Part shown: piece by piece, positions 33,242 through 42,503 of the stretch
Numbering within the stretch: position 1 is the stretch's first letter
Layout: each line of letters opens with the position of its first letter
NCBI RefSeq assembly: GCF_001368795.1
Contig: NZ_LN831198.1
Span: forward strand, 1,376,067-1,440,066
DNA length: 64,000 bases
Source of the DNA: Paenibacillus ihuae
Lineage (GTDB): Bacteria > Bacillota > Bacilli > Paenibacillales > Paenibacillaceae
Direction of reading: 5' to 3'
Notes under the pieces: generated by a model
Databases searched by the model: none
Seen by the model: only the letters and a program-made list of their open reading frames with translations
Told to the model about the DNA's origin: nothing
Translations under genes and position numbers: made by a program

Positions 33242-34375
33242 ATGAAAAAAATGCTGGCACTGATCACTACGCTTTTACTTGTTGTTCTGACGGCTTGTTC
33301 GAACTCCGGAAATTCCGCAAATCAGGAAAATGCACCTGCCGCTAATCAAGAGAATGCCGCCACAAATGCATCAGATAAGCTTAAAGTGGTTCTGCTGATC
33401 CCTGGCAACCTCGGAGACAAGTCCTTCCTCGACTCGGCCAACAGAGGCGTGGAGATGGTTCGTGATCAGCTTGGCGCAACCACTAAAGTGATCGAGATGG
33501 GCACCGATCAGACAAAGTGGGAGCCAATCTACAGAGATATCGCTGAGCAGGATTGGGATTTGATTATCTCGGGCAACTCGACGGCATCGGAGATCTTCCA
33601 CACAGTCGCTTCGGAGCACCCGGAGAAGAAATTTATTGATTTTGAGACGGATTTCGAAGATATTCCGGCAAATATGTACGCCATGTTCTACAAAGTTAAC
33701 GATGCTTCCTTCCTGGCAGGTGCGGCTGCAGCCTTGACTACAACTTCGGGTCTTCCAAACGCCAATCCGGAGAAAATCATCGGCTTCCTTGGCGGTCTGG
33801 ATGTTCCGGGAATCAACGCCTTTTTGGTAGGTTATATCGAAGGTGCGCAATATGTAGATCCGGACATCAAGGTCATTACATCGTACGCTGGTGATTTCGG
33901 GGATCCGGCCAAAGGAAAAGAGCTGGCGCTTGTACAATATAACTCCGGTGCGGATGTAATCTTCGGTGCTGCCGGCGGAACAGGACTTGGAATTTTTGAT
34001 GCGGCTAAAGAGAAAAAGAAATACGCAATTGGCGTAGACTCCGACCAATCGGAAATGCTCAAGGATACCGATCCGGAGAAAGCGAACCTTATCATTACCT
34101 CCTCGATGAAAAATGTCGATCAGTCCATTCTTAGAGCGGTTAAGAAATATAAGGAAGGAACGCTTGAATTCGGCAAACGCGAAACACTCAGCTTCACGGA
34201 AGGTGCGGTTGGCATTGCCAAAAACGATGTATACAACAGTGCCTTTACCGATGAAATGAAAGCGAAAATCGATGAAATTGAGCAAAAGCTGATCAGCAAA
34301 GAAATCACCGTCAGCGATGCTGTGAGCATGGAAACATCGGAAGTAGAGAAAATTCGGAATGCTGTAAAACCATAA
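33242..34375 (+). CDS. BMP-family nucleoside-type substrate-binding lipoprotein
   Basis: The 377-residue protein has a lipoprotein signal with lipobox LTAC (Cys19) and a Bmp/Med-type periplasmic-binding fold (LKVVLLIPGNLGDKSFLDSA near the mature start, GFLGGLDVPGINAFLVGY in the middle). Family members such as PnrA, BmpA and NupN bind purine nucleosides and feed the ATPase-permease encoded downstream. It follows btpA by 67 bp. Ligand specificity beyond nucleoside-type is a guess. Confidence 0.88.
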   Translation: MKKMLALITTLLLVVLTACSNSGNSANQENAPAANQENAATNASDKLKVVLLIPGNLGDKSFLDSANRGVEMVRDQLGATTKVIEMGTDQTKWEPIYRDIAEQDWDLIISGNSTASEIFHTVASEHPEKKFIDFETDFEDIPANMYAMFYKVNDASFLAGAAAALTTTSGLPNANPEKIIGFLGGLDVPGINAFLVGYIEGAQYVDPDIKVITSYAGDFGDPAKGKELALVQYNSGADVIFGAAGGTGLGIFDAAKEKKKYAIGVDSDQSEMLKDTDPEKANLIITSSMKNVDQSILRAVKKYKEGTLEFGKRETLSFTEGAVGIAKNDVYNSAFTDEMKAKIDEIEQKLISKEITVSDAVSMETSEVEKIRNAVKP

Positions 34376-34482
34376 AGTTGTAAAGACATTCTCTAAGATG
34401 GAGGAGGGGGTTCCTTGAGGGAATTTCCTCCTTATCCATATCCGGTATCCATCATCATGTAGCAGGGTTAGGGGGAAGGACG

Positions 34483-36036
34483 ATGAAGGACACTTTACTG
34501 GAGATGCGTAAGATCATCAAGGTTTATCCCAATGGGGTTGTAGCGAATCAGAATGTGAGTTTCAGCTTATGTGAAGGTGAGATTCATGCGCTTGCCGGGG
34601 AGAATGGAGCCGGTAAATCCACACTAATGAAGATTCTGTTTGGGATGGAAGAACCCAGTGAAGGCGAGATGTTCCTAAGAGGACAAAAAATTAAGCTCCG
34701 TTCGCCGCAGGATGCGATTGATATGGGCATTGGAATGGTTCATCAGCATTTTATGCTTGTTCCATCTTTTACAGTAGCGGAAAATATGGTGCTTGGTATG
34801 GAGCCGAAGAAGGGCATGGCCTTTAATTATAATGAAGCGATTAGGATTACAAAGGAATTCTCTGAGAAATACAATCTGCATGTCGATCCGGAGATGAAGG
34901 TTGAGAATCTCTCGGTAGGCATGAAGCAGAAGGTAGAGATCCTAAAGGCGCTGGTTCGTGGGGCCAAGATCCTTATACTCGATGAGCCAACAGCTGTACT
35001 CACTCCGCAAGAAACGGCCGAATTATTTGAGGAACTGAAGCTTTTGAAAGATGCGGGACATACCATCGTCTTTATCTCTCACAAGCTAAAAGAAGTGAAG
35101 GCCATCTGTGATCGAATTACTATTATGCGCGGTGGAAGAACGGAGGGTGTTTTTGAAGTCGCCGATGTTTCCGAGCAAGAGATATCCCGGCTGATGGTGG
35201 GGCGTGATGTAGTTCTGAAGTATGAGAAGGAAGCCCGTACCTACGGAGAAACGATTTTAAATGTTAAGGACTTGTCTTTACTCGGTGAACATGGAAACAA
35301 GGTCTTGAAATCTGTGAGTCTTTCTATCCGCCAAGGGGAAATTGTAGGAATTGCTGGCGTCGAGGGCAATGGGCAAGCCGAGTTAGTTCAAGCAATTACT
35401 GGTCAGCGCAGCATTTCTTCTGGGACTGTTTTCGTGAATAAGCAGGACATTAGCCTATTGGATATTGCTCAGATTCGAAACCTCGGATTGTCTTATGTTC
35501 CTGAGGATCGTATGAGACAGGGGACGGCTAAGGATGTCAGTATCGTTGATAATATGGTCTCGACCAGATTCCGAAAGAAGGAATGGAACACAGGGATCTT
35601 TATGAGACGGAAAAAGATGAACGTACTCGCACAAGGTTTGATTGATTCTTTTCAAATCAAAACGTCTGGACCCCAGCAAGAGATAGGCATGTTGTCTGGT
35701 GGGAATATGCAGAAGGTTGTAGTAGCAAGAGAAAGCTCGACAGAACCCTTGTTAATGGTAGCGGAACAGCCGACCCGTGGAGTTGATGTAGGAGCTGCTC
35801 AACTCATTCACCAGAAGCTGATAGAAATGCGCCAAGAGGATTGTGCGACACTACTCATCTCGGCTGATCTGAATGAAATTTTGGAGCTGAGTGATAGCTT
35901 GCTAGTGATGTATGAAGGAGAGGTTGTAGGATATTTCGACAATCCAGCAGCACTTACAGAAGAAGAACTCGGACTGTTTATGCTCGGCATCAAGAAGCAG
36001 GATGAGGATGAGATAAGGAGGGCTATTTATTTTTAA
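34483..36036 (+). CDS. Nucleoside-type ABC importer, double ATP-binding subunit
   Basis: The 517-residue protein has two ABC domains. The first is canonical, with Walker A GENGAGKST, signature NLSVGMKQKVEILKALVRG and Walker B ILILDEPTAVL. The second has a degenerate Walker A (GVEGNGQAELVQ) but retains LSGGNMQKVVVARE and EQPTRGVDVGA. This is the NupO/sugar-type arrangement. RBS AGGGGGAAGGACG precedes ATG. Its last codons overlap the permease start by 8 bp. Confidence 0.92.
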   Translation: MKDTLLEMRKIIKVYPNGVVANQNVSFSLCEGEIHALAGENGAGKSTLMKILFGMEEPSEGEMFLRGQKIKLRSPQDAIDMGIGMVHQHFMLVPSFTVAENMVLGMEPKKGMAFNYNEAIRITKEFSEKYNLHVDPEMKVENLSVGMKQKVEILKALVRGAKILILDEPTAVLTPQETAELFEELKLLKDAGHTIVFISHKLKEVKAICDRITIMRGGRTEGVFEVADVSEQEISRLMVGRDVVLKYEKEARTYGETILNVKDLSLLGEHGNKVLKSVSLSIRQGEIVGIAGVEGNGQAELVQAITGQRSISSGTVFVNKQDISLLDIAQIRNLGLSYVPEDRMRQGTAKDVSIVDNMVSTRFRKKEWNTGIFMRRKKMNVLAQGLIDSFQIKTSGPQQEIGMLSGGNMQKVVVARESSTEPLLMVAEQPTRGVDVGAAQLIHQKLIEMRQEDCATLLISADLNEILELSDSLLVMYEGEVVGYFDNPAALTEEELGLFMLGIKKQDEDEIRRAIYF

Positions 36037-37075
36037 ACTCAAATATTTCGAGACGATTCGAACTTTAGCTGTCATTGTTATTGCACTCATCCTGTCCCTT
36101 CTGATCATATCCTTTGTCAGTGAACAGCCGTGGCATACCATGCTTGTATTTCTGTATGAGCCAATCTCTTCGTTATCACATGCGGGGAACGTGGTGGAAA
36201 TGGCGATTCCGCTTATGTTTGCAGGGGTTTCGGTAGCTCTATTATTCAAGATGAATATGTTTAATCTCGGAGCAGAAGGGATCTTCTACATCTCCGGATT
36301 AGTGGCCGCGGCTGTTGCTATTCCTGTGGGCATGGGATTTCTGCATCCTATTATCGCGATCCTTGCAGGAGGCGTTGTCGGGGCGTTAATTTCGGCCATT
36401 CCCGGAATTCTCAAGGCGAAGTGGAACGCCAACGAATTGGTTACCTCCTTAATGTTCAATAGTATTCTACTTGGTGTGGGGCTGTATTTCCTAAATTATA
36501 AAATGAGAGATGCGGCTGCTTTTCAGACGGCATCCTTTAAATTTGATCCATCAGCGGTGCTTAGTAAAATCGTTCCGGGAACTCGGATTCATTCAGGATT
36601 AATTATCGTATTAGTTTGCATCGTATGTACTCATTATTTCATGTATCGAACCAAATGGGGTTATGAGCTGCGGATGACTGGCTCTAACCGGGAGTTTGCG
36701 GAATACTCCGGCATTAAGACGGGCCGAGTGATCGTTTACGTTCATTTATTGGCTGGATTTCTGGCTGGAGTAGGGGGTTCGGTCGAGGTGCTTGGCATGC
36801 ATACCCGGTTCGATTGGACGTCTCTGCCCGGATATGGAATGGATGGTGCGCTGGTGGCGATGCTTGCCAAGAATAATCCGCTGGCGGTTATCGGATCAGC
36901 TTTCTTCTTAGCCTACATACGGGTTGGAGCAGATATGATGTCCAGGTACTCAGATGTTCCTGCAGAAATGATCTCCATTGTTCAAGGTGTGATTCTGTTA
37001 CTGGTTTCCGCAGAACAGTTCCTTAAATTTTGGAAGAACAGAATGCTGCTGAAGGAGGCGCAGAAGAATGCATAA
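36029..37075 (+). CDS. Nucleoside-type ABC importer permease 1 (ATT start)
   Basis: The frame is open from 36017, but the first ATG is at 36140, which would delete the first membrane helix. AAGGAGGG (36015-36022) lies 6 nt before ATT 36029, giving a 348-residue protein with a full N-terminal helix (TLAVIVIALILSLLIISFV). The rest has the BPD-2 type fold with the phrases NLGAEGIFYISGL, WNANELVTSLMFN and GSNREFAEYSGIKTGRV, typical of NupP and BmpC. An AUU start is known for infC but is rare. It overlaps the ATPase gene and the next permease gene. Confidence 0.85.
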   Translation: MFKLKYFETIRTLAVIVIALILSLLIISFVSEQPWHTMLVFLYEPISSLSHAGNVVEMAIPLMFAGVSVALLFKMNMFNLGAEGIFYISGLVAAAVAIPVGMGFLHPIIAILAGGVVGALISAIPGILKAKWNANELVTSLMFNSILLGVGLYFLNYKMRDAAAFQTASFKFDPSAVLSKIVPGTRIHSGLIIVLVCIVCTHYFMYRTKWGYELRMTGSNREFAEYSGIKTGRVIVYVHLLAGFLAGVGGSVEVLGMHTRFDWTSLPGYGMDGALVAMLAKNNPLAVIGSAFFLAYIRVGADMMSRYSDVPAEMISIVQGVILLLVSAEQFLKFWKNRMLLKEAQKNA

Positions 37076-37979
37076 CTTTTTTGCGGTCATCTTCACCACT
37101 GAGTTTGCATTTTCTGTCCTGCGGGTTACGACACCGATCCTGTTTGCAGCTCTTGGAGCACTCATTTCTAACCGGGCTGGTATTGTAAATATTGGTCTGG
37201 AAGGGATCATGTTAACTTCAGCATTAGTGGGTGTGCTTTTCAGTGCATATACAGGTAGTGCTTGGCTCGGATTGCTTGGAGCGGCCTTTGGTGGGGTGCT
37301 GATGGCGGGAGTGCTGGCTTTTTTTACACTGAAATTTAAAACACATATTATACTGGGCGGGATTGCGATAAACGCTTTTGCCTCTGGCGGGACGATATTT
37401 GTACTGTACTTGCTGACTGGCGATAAAGGAACATCCTCTTCCGTTGCGAGTAAGGTGCTGCCTAATCTCGAGATTCCACTGATTAAGGACATCCCATGGA
37501 TTGGGCCTATTGTTTCAGGACATCACGTATTGACTTATTTGTCTATTCTCGCAGTTATTATCGTATATTACATCCTGCAGAAAACACCGTTAGGCCTTCA
37601 AATCCGTGCGGTTGGTGAGAATCCCCAAGCGGCTGAATCCGTTGGTGTAAAGGTTGTCAGAACCCAATATATAGCACTATTGCTAAGTGGGTTGTTCGCG
37701 AGTCTCGGCGGCGCTTATATGTCTATGGGCTATTTATCTCTCTTCACGAGGGATATGACAGCTGGTAGAGGGTGGATTGCACTTGCAGCAGAATCTATGG
37801 GCAGAAGTACTACTGTAGGTACAGCTCTGACCTCTTTTTTATTCGGATTTGCTGAGGCTATGTCTAATGCCCTTCAACTGCTCAAGATTCCAGCGGAGCT
37901 CGTATCCACGGTTCCTTATGTAGTGACTGTGCTTGGTCTGATGGTATACTCCATTAACGAATCAAGAAAACGGAAGTGA
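37068..37979 (+). CDS. Nucleoside-type ABC importer permease 2
   Basis: The 303-residue permease starts at ATG overlapping the previous gene by 8 bp, with GAAGGAGG upstream. It has about eight helices and the NupQ-type phrases ISNRAGIVNIGLEGIMLTSA, AVGENPQAAESVGVKV and AAESMGRSTTVGTAL. It completes a Bmp/Nup ABC importer with the upstream lipoprotein, ATPase and first permease. Confidence 0.92.
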   Translation: MHNFFAVIFTTEFAFSVLRVTTPILFAALGALISNRAGIVNIGLEGIMLTSALVGVLFSAYTGSAWLGLLGAAFGGVLMAGVLAFFTLKFKTHIILGGIAINAFASGGTIFVLYLLTGDKGTSSSVASKVLPNLEIPLIKDIPWIGPIVSGHHVLTYLSILAVIIVYYILQKTPLGLQIRAVGENPQAAESVGVKVVRTQYIALLLSGLFASLGGAYMSMGYLSLFTRDMTAGRGWIALAAESMGRSTTVGTALTSFLFGFAEAMSNALQLLKIPAELVSTVPYVVTVLGLMVYSINESRKRK

Positions 37980-38032
37980 AACCGAAGGGAAAAGAAAATC
38001 ATTTGTTTATGTAATAAAAACTAACATAGGTA

Positions 38033-38060
38033 TTTACATCAAAATTAAAATAAGTATAAT
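38033..38060 (+). promoter_or_regulatory. Sigma-A promoter of the DUF2294 gene
   Basis: TTTACA (38033-38038), 16 bp and TATAAT (38055-38060) lie 30 bp upstream of the start codon. Confidence 0.6.
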
Positions 38061-38089
38061 AAAAATAACTTAAAAGGTGGTGTGCATCT

Positions 38090-38443
38090 ATGGCTATTCC
38101 AAAATTGCATGAAAACAGTGAATACAAAAAACTTCTCTCTCGCTTTTATAACGAAGTCAACAAAGAAATCTACGGATTTGGCGTGAACCAGTTGAAAATC
38201 AGCATAGAGGATAATGTAATCCTGTTTTTGGTAAAACATCAGCGTGTAATGGCCCTAAAAGCGTTGGAATTACGTCACACACCTACAAAAATGGCCGTTG
38301 ATCATGCCCTTCACTCGGAATTCAAATTTCGTTTTCTCAAAATAGTGGAAGCTGAAATGAATTTGAAGGTCATTTCCATTTTGCGGGATTATGACCCGTC
38401 CACAGAATGGGCATCAACGATAGTTATTGTTGAGTTTGACTAA
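38090..38443 (+). CDS. DUF2294-family protein
   Basis: This 117-residue protein starts at ATG behind AAAAGGTGGTG. It matches the DUF2294 pattern: an N-terminal helix (KKLLSRFYNEVNKEIYGFGV), a beta sheet with VILFLVKHQRVMALKALEL, and a C-terminal VVIVEF-like strand. The function of the family is not established. It separates the nucleoside importer from the microcompartment operon and has its own promoter, so it is probably not part of either. Confidence 0.8.
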   Translation: MAIPKLHENSEYKKLLSRFYNEVNKEIYGFGVNQLKISIEDNVILFLVKHQRVMALKALELRHTPTKMAVDHALHSEFKFRFLKIVEAEMNLKVISILRDYDPSTEWASTIVIVEFD

Positions 38444-38539
38444 GGAAAAGTGAACAACGATAGGAGATTCCCTTGATTTATCTTGGGCGATAACCTGTTG
38501 AACATATGAAAGACGGTATACTTGGATTCGTTCACGATG

Positions 38540-38590
38540 AAAGGCAGCCGTTGTTAGAAGAAATTTATTCTAACAATGGCTGCCTTTTTT
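38540..38590 (+). terminator. Long terminator hairpin, possible attenuator
   Basis: A stem of about 19-20 bp (AAGGCAGCC-TTGTTAGAA with its complement) has one mismatch, an 8-nt loop and a T6 run. It ends 28 bp before the isochorismatase start. It either terminates the DUF2294 transcript or attenuates the microcompartment operon. I see no clear promoter between it and 38619, so the operon promoter may lie upstream of the hairpin in 38444-38540. Confidence 0.75.
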
Positions 38591-38618
38591 CTATATACAT
38601 CATAAGGAGTGGTAGAGA

Positions 38619-39188
38619 ATGTCAAACCTGAAAGACGCCGCAATTGTTGTTATCGATATGCAGTATGATTTTGTCGGGAAAGAAGCGGTCATTCCTTGTA
38701 AAGCGGATGAGAGTTTAATAGCATCCAACCAAAAGCTGCTAGCCTATGCCAGGGAATCCGGCGTGCCTGTGATTTACACTCAGGAGATTCACCGTAAAAG
38801 TCATGTTGATTTCGGACGGGAGCTGGACCGCAGTGAACCTATCCATTGCGTAGAGGGAACGCCGGGTGTCGAAATCATCGAGGAATTGAAGCCTCATCCT
38901 ACTGATTATGTCATTCAGAAACGTAGATACAGCGCGTTTTTTCAGACCGATCTGCAAGTTTTACTGAAGGGATTGGGCGTAAAGACGATTATTCTGACCG
39001 GGGCTGCGACGGATGTATGTGTACGCGCTACAGCTACAGACGCTCAGCAGCATGATTATTATGTGGTTGTACCTAGAGAATGTGTAGCTGGTACTAGTGC
39101 CAAACAACATGAAGCTGCGTTGGAGCATATTGATTATGTGCTCGGCAGGATTGTCAGTGTGGATGAGTTGAAATTTACAGCGCAATAA
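38619..39188 (+). CDS. Isochorismatase-fold cysteine amidohydrolase
   Basis: The 189-residue enzyme has the complete Asp-Lys-Cys triad: Asp13 in VVIDMQYDF, Lys101 near IQKRRYSAFF and Cys134 in TGAATDVCVRATA. AAGGAG lies 9 nt before ATG. This fold hydrolyses nicotinamide, ureidoacrylate, biuret and N-carbamoyl-sarcosine as well as isochorismate. In first position of an operon with creatininase and amidohydrolase genes, an amide or carbamoyl substrate is more likely than isochorismate. Confidence 0.87.
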   Translation: MSNLKDAAIVVIDMQYDFVGKEAVIPCKADESLIASNQKLLAYARESGVPVIYTQEIHRKSHVDFGRELDRSEPIHCVEGTPGVEIIEELKPHPTDYVIQKRRYSAFFQTDLQVLLKGLGVKTIILTGAATDVCVRATATDAQQHDYYVVVPRECVAGTSAKQHEAALEHIDYVLGRIVSVDELKFTAQ

Positions 39189-39210
39189 GATCTCGTTAGG
39201 AGTGAATAAC

Positions 39211-40890
39211 ATGCTGTTATCCGTAAGGAATCTCTCTTACCGGCATATGCACGGATCTATTCGGGCTGTTGACGATGCCAGTTTTGACATCAAAGCCGGG
39301 GAGACGGTTGCACTAGTCGGTAAAAGTGGAAGTGGAAAGTCTACGCTTGGCTATATTCTCAGCGGTGTGATCCCTCAATTAATTAAAGGCAGTGAGCTAA
39401 GCGGTGATGTCAGCTTTGAAGACAATGTTAGTTACGAAGTTGGTTATGTCTCTCAAATCCCCGAGAATCAGTTGTTTGGGTACCGAGTAGAAGATGCAAT
39501 TGTCTTCGGGCTCGAGAATATGGGACTGGATGAGACGGAGATCAGGCGGCGACTGAATCGTGTGCTGGAATTATTCGGAATCGAAAGATTCCTGAACAGT
39601 CCGGTCAGTTCGTTATCCGGCGGGCAGAAACAGACCGTATGCATTGCTTCTGTGCTGGCGATGGAGCCGCAGCTGCTAATACTGGATGAGCCGGTCAGTT
39701 CCCTTGATCCGAGGGGAAAGGCACTTGTTCAAGAAGTACTGTTGCAGTTGAAAAAAGAAGGGCAAACCGTGCTCCTGATAGATCAGAATTTGGATTGGTC
39801 GGCAGAAGTAGTGGACCGCGTTATGGCTCTCGAAGTGGGGAAAGTACAGTTTGATGGCCCAAAAGATGATTTCTTCCAGGATGTAGACCTATATAACCGT
39901 TTTGGAGTCACGGTACCGGAAATGCTGGAGCTGTATCATATGTGTGACCCGAAGCGAGGTTCAACCTTGTTTAGTACGGTGAGAGGAGCAGTGGATTATT
40001 TTCAGGGAATAGTCAACATTTCCGAACGGAAACAGACAATCAGCCAGATTAATGAAGAAAAGACCAGAACGATTGAAATTCAGGACCTCACTAAAGAGTT
40101 CGACGGCTTTCGTGCACTAAATGAGGTGAACGCTCATTTTTACCGAGGTGCGGTCACCGCTGTGCTTGGACAGAATGGTTCAGGGAAAACAACACTCGTC
40201 AGGCATTTGATCGGCCTGCATGAGCCAACCTCCGGTTCCATCCTATATGAGGGACAATCTATAGCCGGTAAAAGTACGGCGGACCTTGCCCGCAGCATCG
40301 CTTATGTGTTTCAGCATCCTGACCAGATGATCTTTGAGGATTCGGTTTGGAAGGAAGTGACGTTCTCCACCCGGATTATGAAACGTGAGATGGACGAGGC
40401 GAGGATTGATGATTTGCTTAAGGAACACGCCTTGCTGGAATACAAGGATGCTTTCCCTATGAACCTGTCCATGGGTCATAAACATATGCTGACGATATTA
40501 TCCGTTCTGCTCACCGATCCTGAAGTTATCATTCTGGATGAACCGACGCTGGGTATGGACCGCATGATGAAAGAAATGTTGTTTCGCTTGATGGACAAGC
40601 TTCGAAATCAAGGGAAAACCGTGATTATGATCAGCCATGAAATGTCCTTTGTAGCCGAAACAGCCGATGAAGCGATTTTGATGAAAGATGGCAATATCCT
40701 GCTGCAGGGGCCGACGGCAGAAGTATTTTGTCACAAGAACCTGCTCAGTGAAGTCAGTATCGAACCCCCTCAAGTGATGCAATTGGCGGATCTTCTGGGT
40801 TATCCGGATATCCTGACAGTCCCGCAATTTGTCGACAGCTGTTACCCATGTTATCAGCATCCGTTAGCTGAGGGGGAAGGCCAAATATGA
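39211..40890 (+). CDS. ECF transporter fused ATPase (EcfA1-EcfA2 in one chain)
   Basis: The start is ATG 39211, 8 nt after AGGAG. The 559-residue protein has two ABC domains in tandem: Walker A GKSGSGKST and GQNGSGKTT, signatures SSLSGGQKQTVCIASVLAM and, in the second half, a degenerate NLSMGHKHMLTILSVLL, and Walker B LLILDEPVSSLD and VIILDEPTLGMD. Energy-coupling factor transporters normally use two separate ATPases; the fused form is typical of a subset with dedicated S components. The T subunit gene overlaps it by 4 bp and the S component follows two genes later. Confidence 0.9.
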   Translation: MLLSVRNLSYRHMHGSIRAVDDASFDIKAGETVALVGKSGSGKSTLGYILSGVIPQLIKGSELSGDVSFEDNVSYEVGYVSQIPENQLFGYRVEDAIVFGLENMGLDETEIRRRLNRVLELFGIERFLNSPVSSLSGGQKQTVCIASVLAMEPQLLILDEPVSSLDPRGKALVQEVLLQLKKEGQTVLLIDQNLDWSAEVVDRVMALEVGKVQFDGPKDDFFQDVDLYNRFGVTVPEMLELYHMCDPKRGSTLFSTVRGAVDYFQGIVNISERKQTISQINEEKTRTIEIQDLTKEFDGFRALNEVNAHFYRGAVTAVLGQNGSGKTTLVRHLIGLHEPTSGSILYEGQSIAGKSTADLARSIAYVFQHPDQMIFEDSVWKEVTFSTRIMKREMDEARIDDLLKEHALLEYKDAFPMNLSMGHKHMLTILSVLLTDPEVIILDEPTLGMDRMMKEMLFRLMDKLRNQGKTVIMISHEMSFVAETADEAILMKDGNILLQGPTAEVFCHKNLLSEVSIEPPQVMQLADLLGYPDILTVPQFVDSCYPCYQHPLAEGEGQI

Positions 40891-41678
40891 AATTTACGGG
40901 ATATGTACACAAATCATCTTTTCTGCACCGGATTGAACCCCGGGTGAAAATTATCTGGTTTGTAATCATGACGGTGATGGTCGTTTTGTACAAAAATTTG
41001 TTTGTGCTCACCTTGTTCCTCGCCGGTTGTGCGCTGCTCTGGCTGATTTCCGATCTCGGACGCGAGATGACAGGCATGCTGAAACGTCTGTTGCCCATGC
41101 TGATTATGGCTTTTCTGACCTGGCTGATCATCGGCTGCTTTCAGAACAATGACGGAACGGTAATCTGGCAGATGGGGCCTTTCGCGCTGGAAGATAAGGA
41201 TTTACTGAAATCCGTAGTGGCATCCATACGCATTTTCCTCATGGTATCGGTGTTCTATACCTTGATCATGACGACTAATTTCAGCGAGATCATTTATGGG
41301 CTGCAGAAGCTGGGTGTTCCCTTTAAAGTAGCTTTTATGTGCGGGCTGGTGTTTCAGATCATTCCGTTAATGATATCCGAATTTCAGACGATTGCCGACG
41401 CCCAGCGCGCCCGGGGTCTTGAACTCGATAAAGGAGGTATGGTGTCACGGCTCCGGTGTTATTCGGTCATTTTATTCCCCCTATTTATCCGGGCTATTCA
41501 ATCCGGTCAGAGTATATCGCTCTCCATGCATATTTATAATCTTAATTTCAAGCAAAAACGCAGTTCATATAAGACCTTCAGGGTAAGCGCCATGGACCTG
41601 CAATTTTTTGTCTGCTTCACCTTGATGTGGGCCGCGGCCGTTTATCTTGGAATCCAATTTCCGATATTAAAAGCGTAA
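40887..41678 (+). CDS. ECF transporter transmembrane subunit (EcfT)
   Basis: This 263-residue protein starts at ATG overlapping the ATPase stop. It has an N-terminal helix bundle, then the coupling-helix segment with the Ala-Arg-Gly type motif DAQRARGLELDKGG, and further membrane helices. It links the two ATPase halves to the substrate-binding S component. Confidence 0.9.
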   Translation: MKFTGYVHKSSFLHRIEPRVKIIWFVIMTVMVVLYKNLFVLTLFLAGCALLWLISDLGREMTGMLKRLLPMLIMAFLTWLIIGCFQNNDGTVIWQMGPFALEDKDLLKSVVASIRIFLMVSVFYTLIMTTNFSEIIYGLQKLGVPFKVAFMCGLVFQIIPLMISEFQTIADAQRARGLELDKGGMVSRLRCYSVILFPLFIRAIQSGQSISLSMHIYNLNFKQKRSSYKTFRVSAMDLQFFVCFTLMWAAAVYLGIQFPILKA

Positions 41679-41692
41679 AGGAGCCGGGTGTC

Positions 41693-42484
41693 ATGATAAA
41701 GCAATGGAGCATGTGTACAACTGAAGAAATTGGTGCGATGGATAAAGAACATTCCCTTGTTATTATTCCTATCGGGGCCACTGAGCAGCATGGGGCTCAT
41801 CTCCCGGTCGGAACGGATTCGATTATCTTGGAGAGTCTGCTAGATGTGTTTATGCGGGAGGTGGATTTTCCGGATCACCAGGTGCTTATCACCCCGCTGC
41901 TTCCTATAGGGAAAAGTATGGAACACATGGATTTTCCCGGGACGCTAAGTTTCAGCACTCATACGTTTTACTCCATGCTGGATGATTTATGCAAATCGGT
42001 TCGCAGTCATGGGTTCACCAAAGTTCTCTTCATGAACAGTCACGGAGGAAATACAGATTTGCTGAATGTGCTAAGCCGTGATATGCGGATTGCACATGAA
42101 ATAGAACTATTTGTTTTTGACTGGTGGTTTACATCTTTTTGGAATGACATTCTGGAGCAGGTACAGCAGTCCGGTGATTATGGAGTGTTTCATGCCTGTG
42201 AACTCGAGACATCCTTGATGCTTGTGTTTTGTCCGGAGCGGGTGGATATGTCCAAGGCCGTGGATGAGTTTCCCGATCCTCAGTTTACCGCCAATCCTCA
42301 TGTTACGCTGAAGGGCCCTGTCACTCCGGGATGGAAAACAAAGGATGTCTCCATACATGGGGTCATCGGAGCGCCTACATTGGCTACTGTGGAAAAAGGC
42401 CGCATCTTTGTGGACTACGCGGTTGAGAAACTACATGAGATGTTGACTCAAGTGATTCAAACGAATTACAAAACTAATTCCTAG
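41693..42484 (+). CDS. Creatininase-family amidohydrolase
   Basis: The start is ATG 41693, 9 nt after AAAGGAG, giving 263 residues. Metal-binding motifs are clear: PIGATEQHGAHLPVGTDS (Glu, His, Asp), MNSHGGNTDLLNVL and HACELETSLML. Creatininases open cyclic amides (creatinine to creatine); relatives deformylate formamidopyrimidines or cleave mycofactocin precursors. It lies between ECF genes, so the imported ligand and its substrate are probably the same molecule or closely linked. Precise substrate unknown. Confidence 0.87.
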   Translation: MIKQWSMCTTEEIGAMDKEHSLVIIPIGATEQHGAHLPVGTDSIILESLLDVFMREVDFPDHQVLITPLLPIGKSMEHMDFPGTLSFSTHTFYSMLDDLCKSVRSHGFTKVLFMNSHGGNTDLLNVLSRDMRIAHEIELFVFDWWFTSFWNDILEQVQQSGDYGVFHACELETSLMLVFCPERVDMSKAVDEFPDPQFTANPHVTLKGPVTPGWKTKDVSIHGVIGAPTLATVEKGRIFVDYAVEKLHEMLTQVIQTNYKTNS

Positions 42485-42503
42485 GGAAGAGGAGTGTTTC
42501 GAA

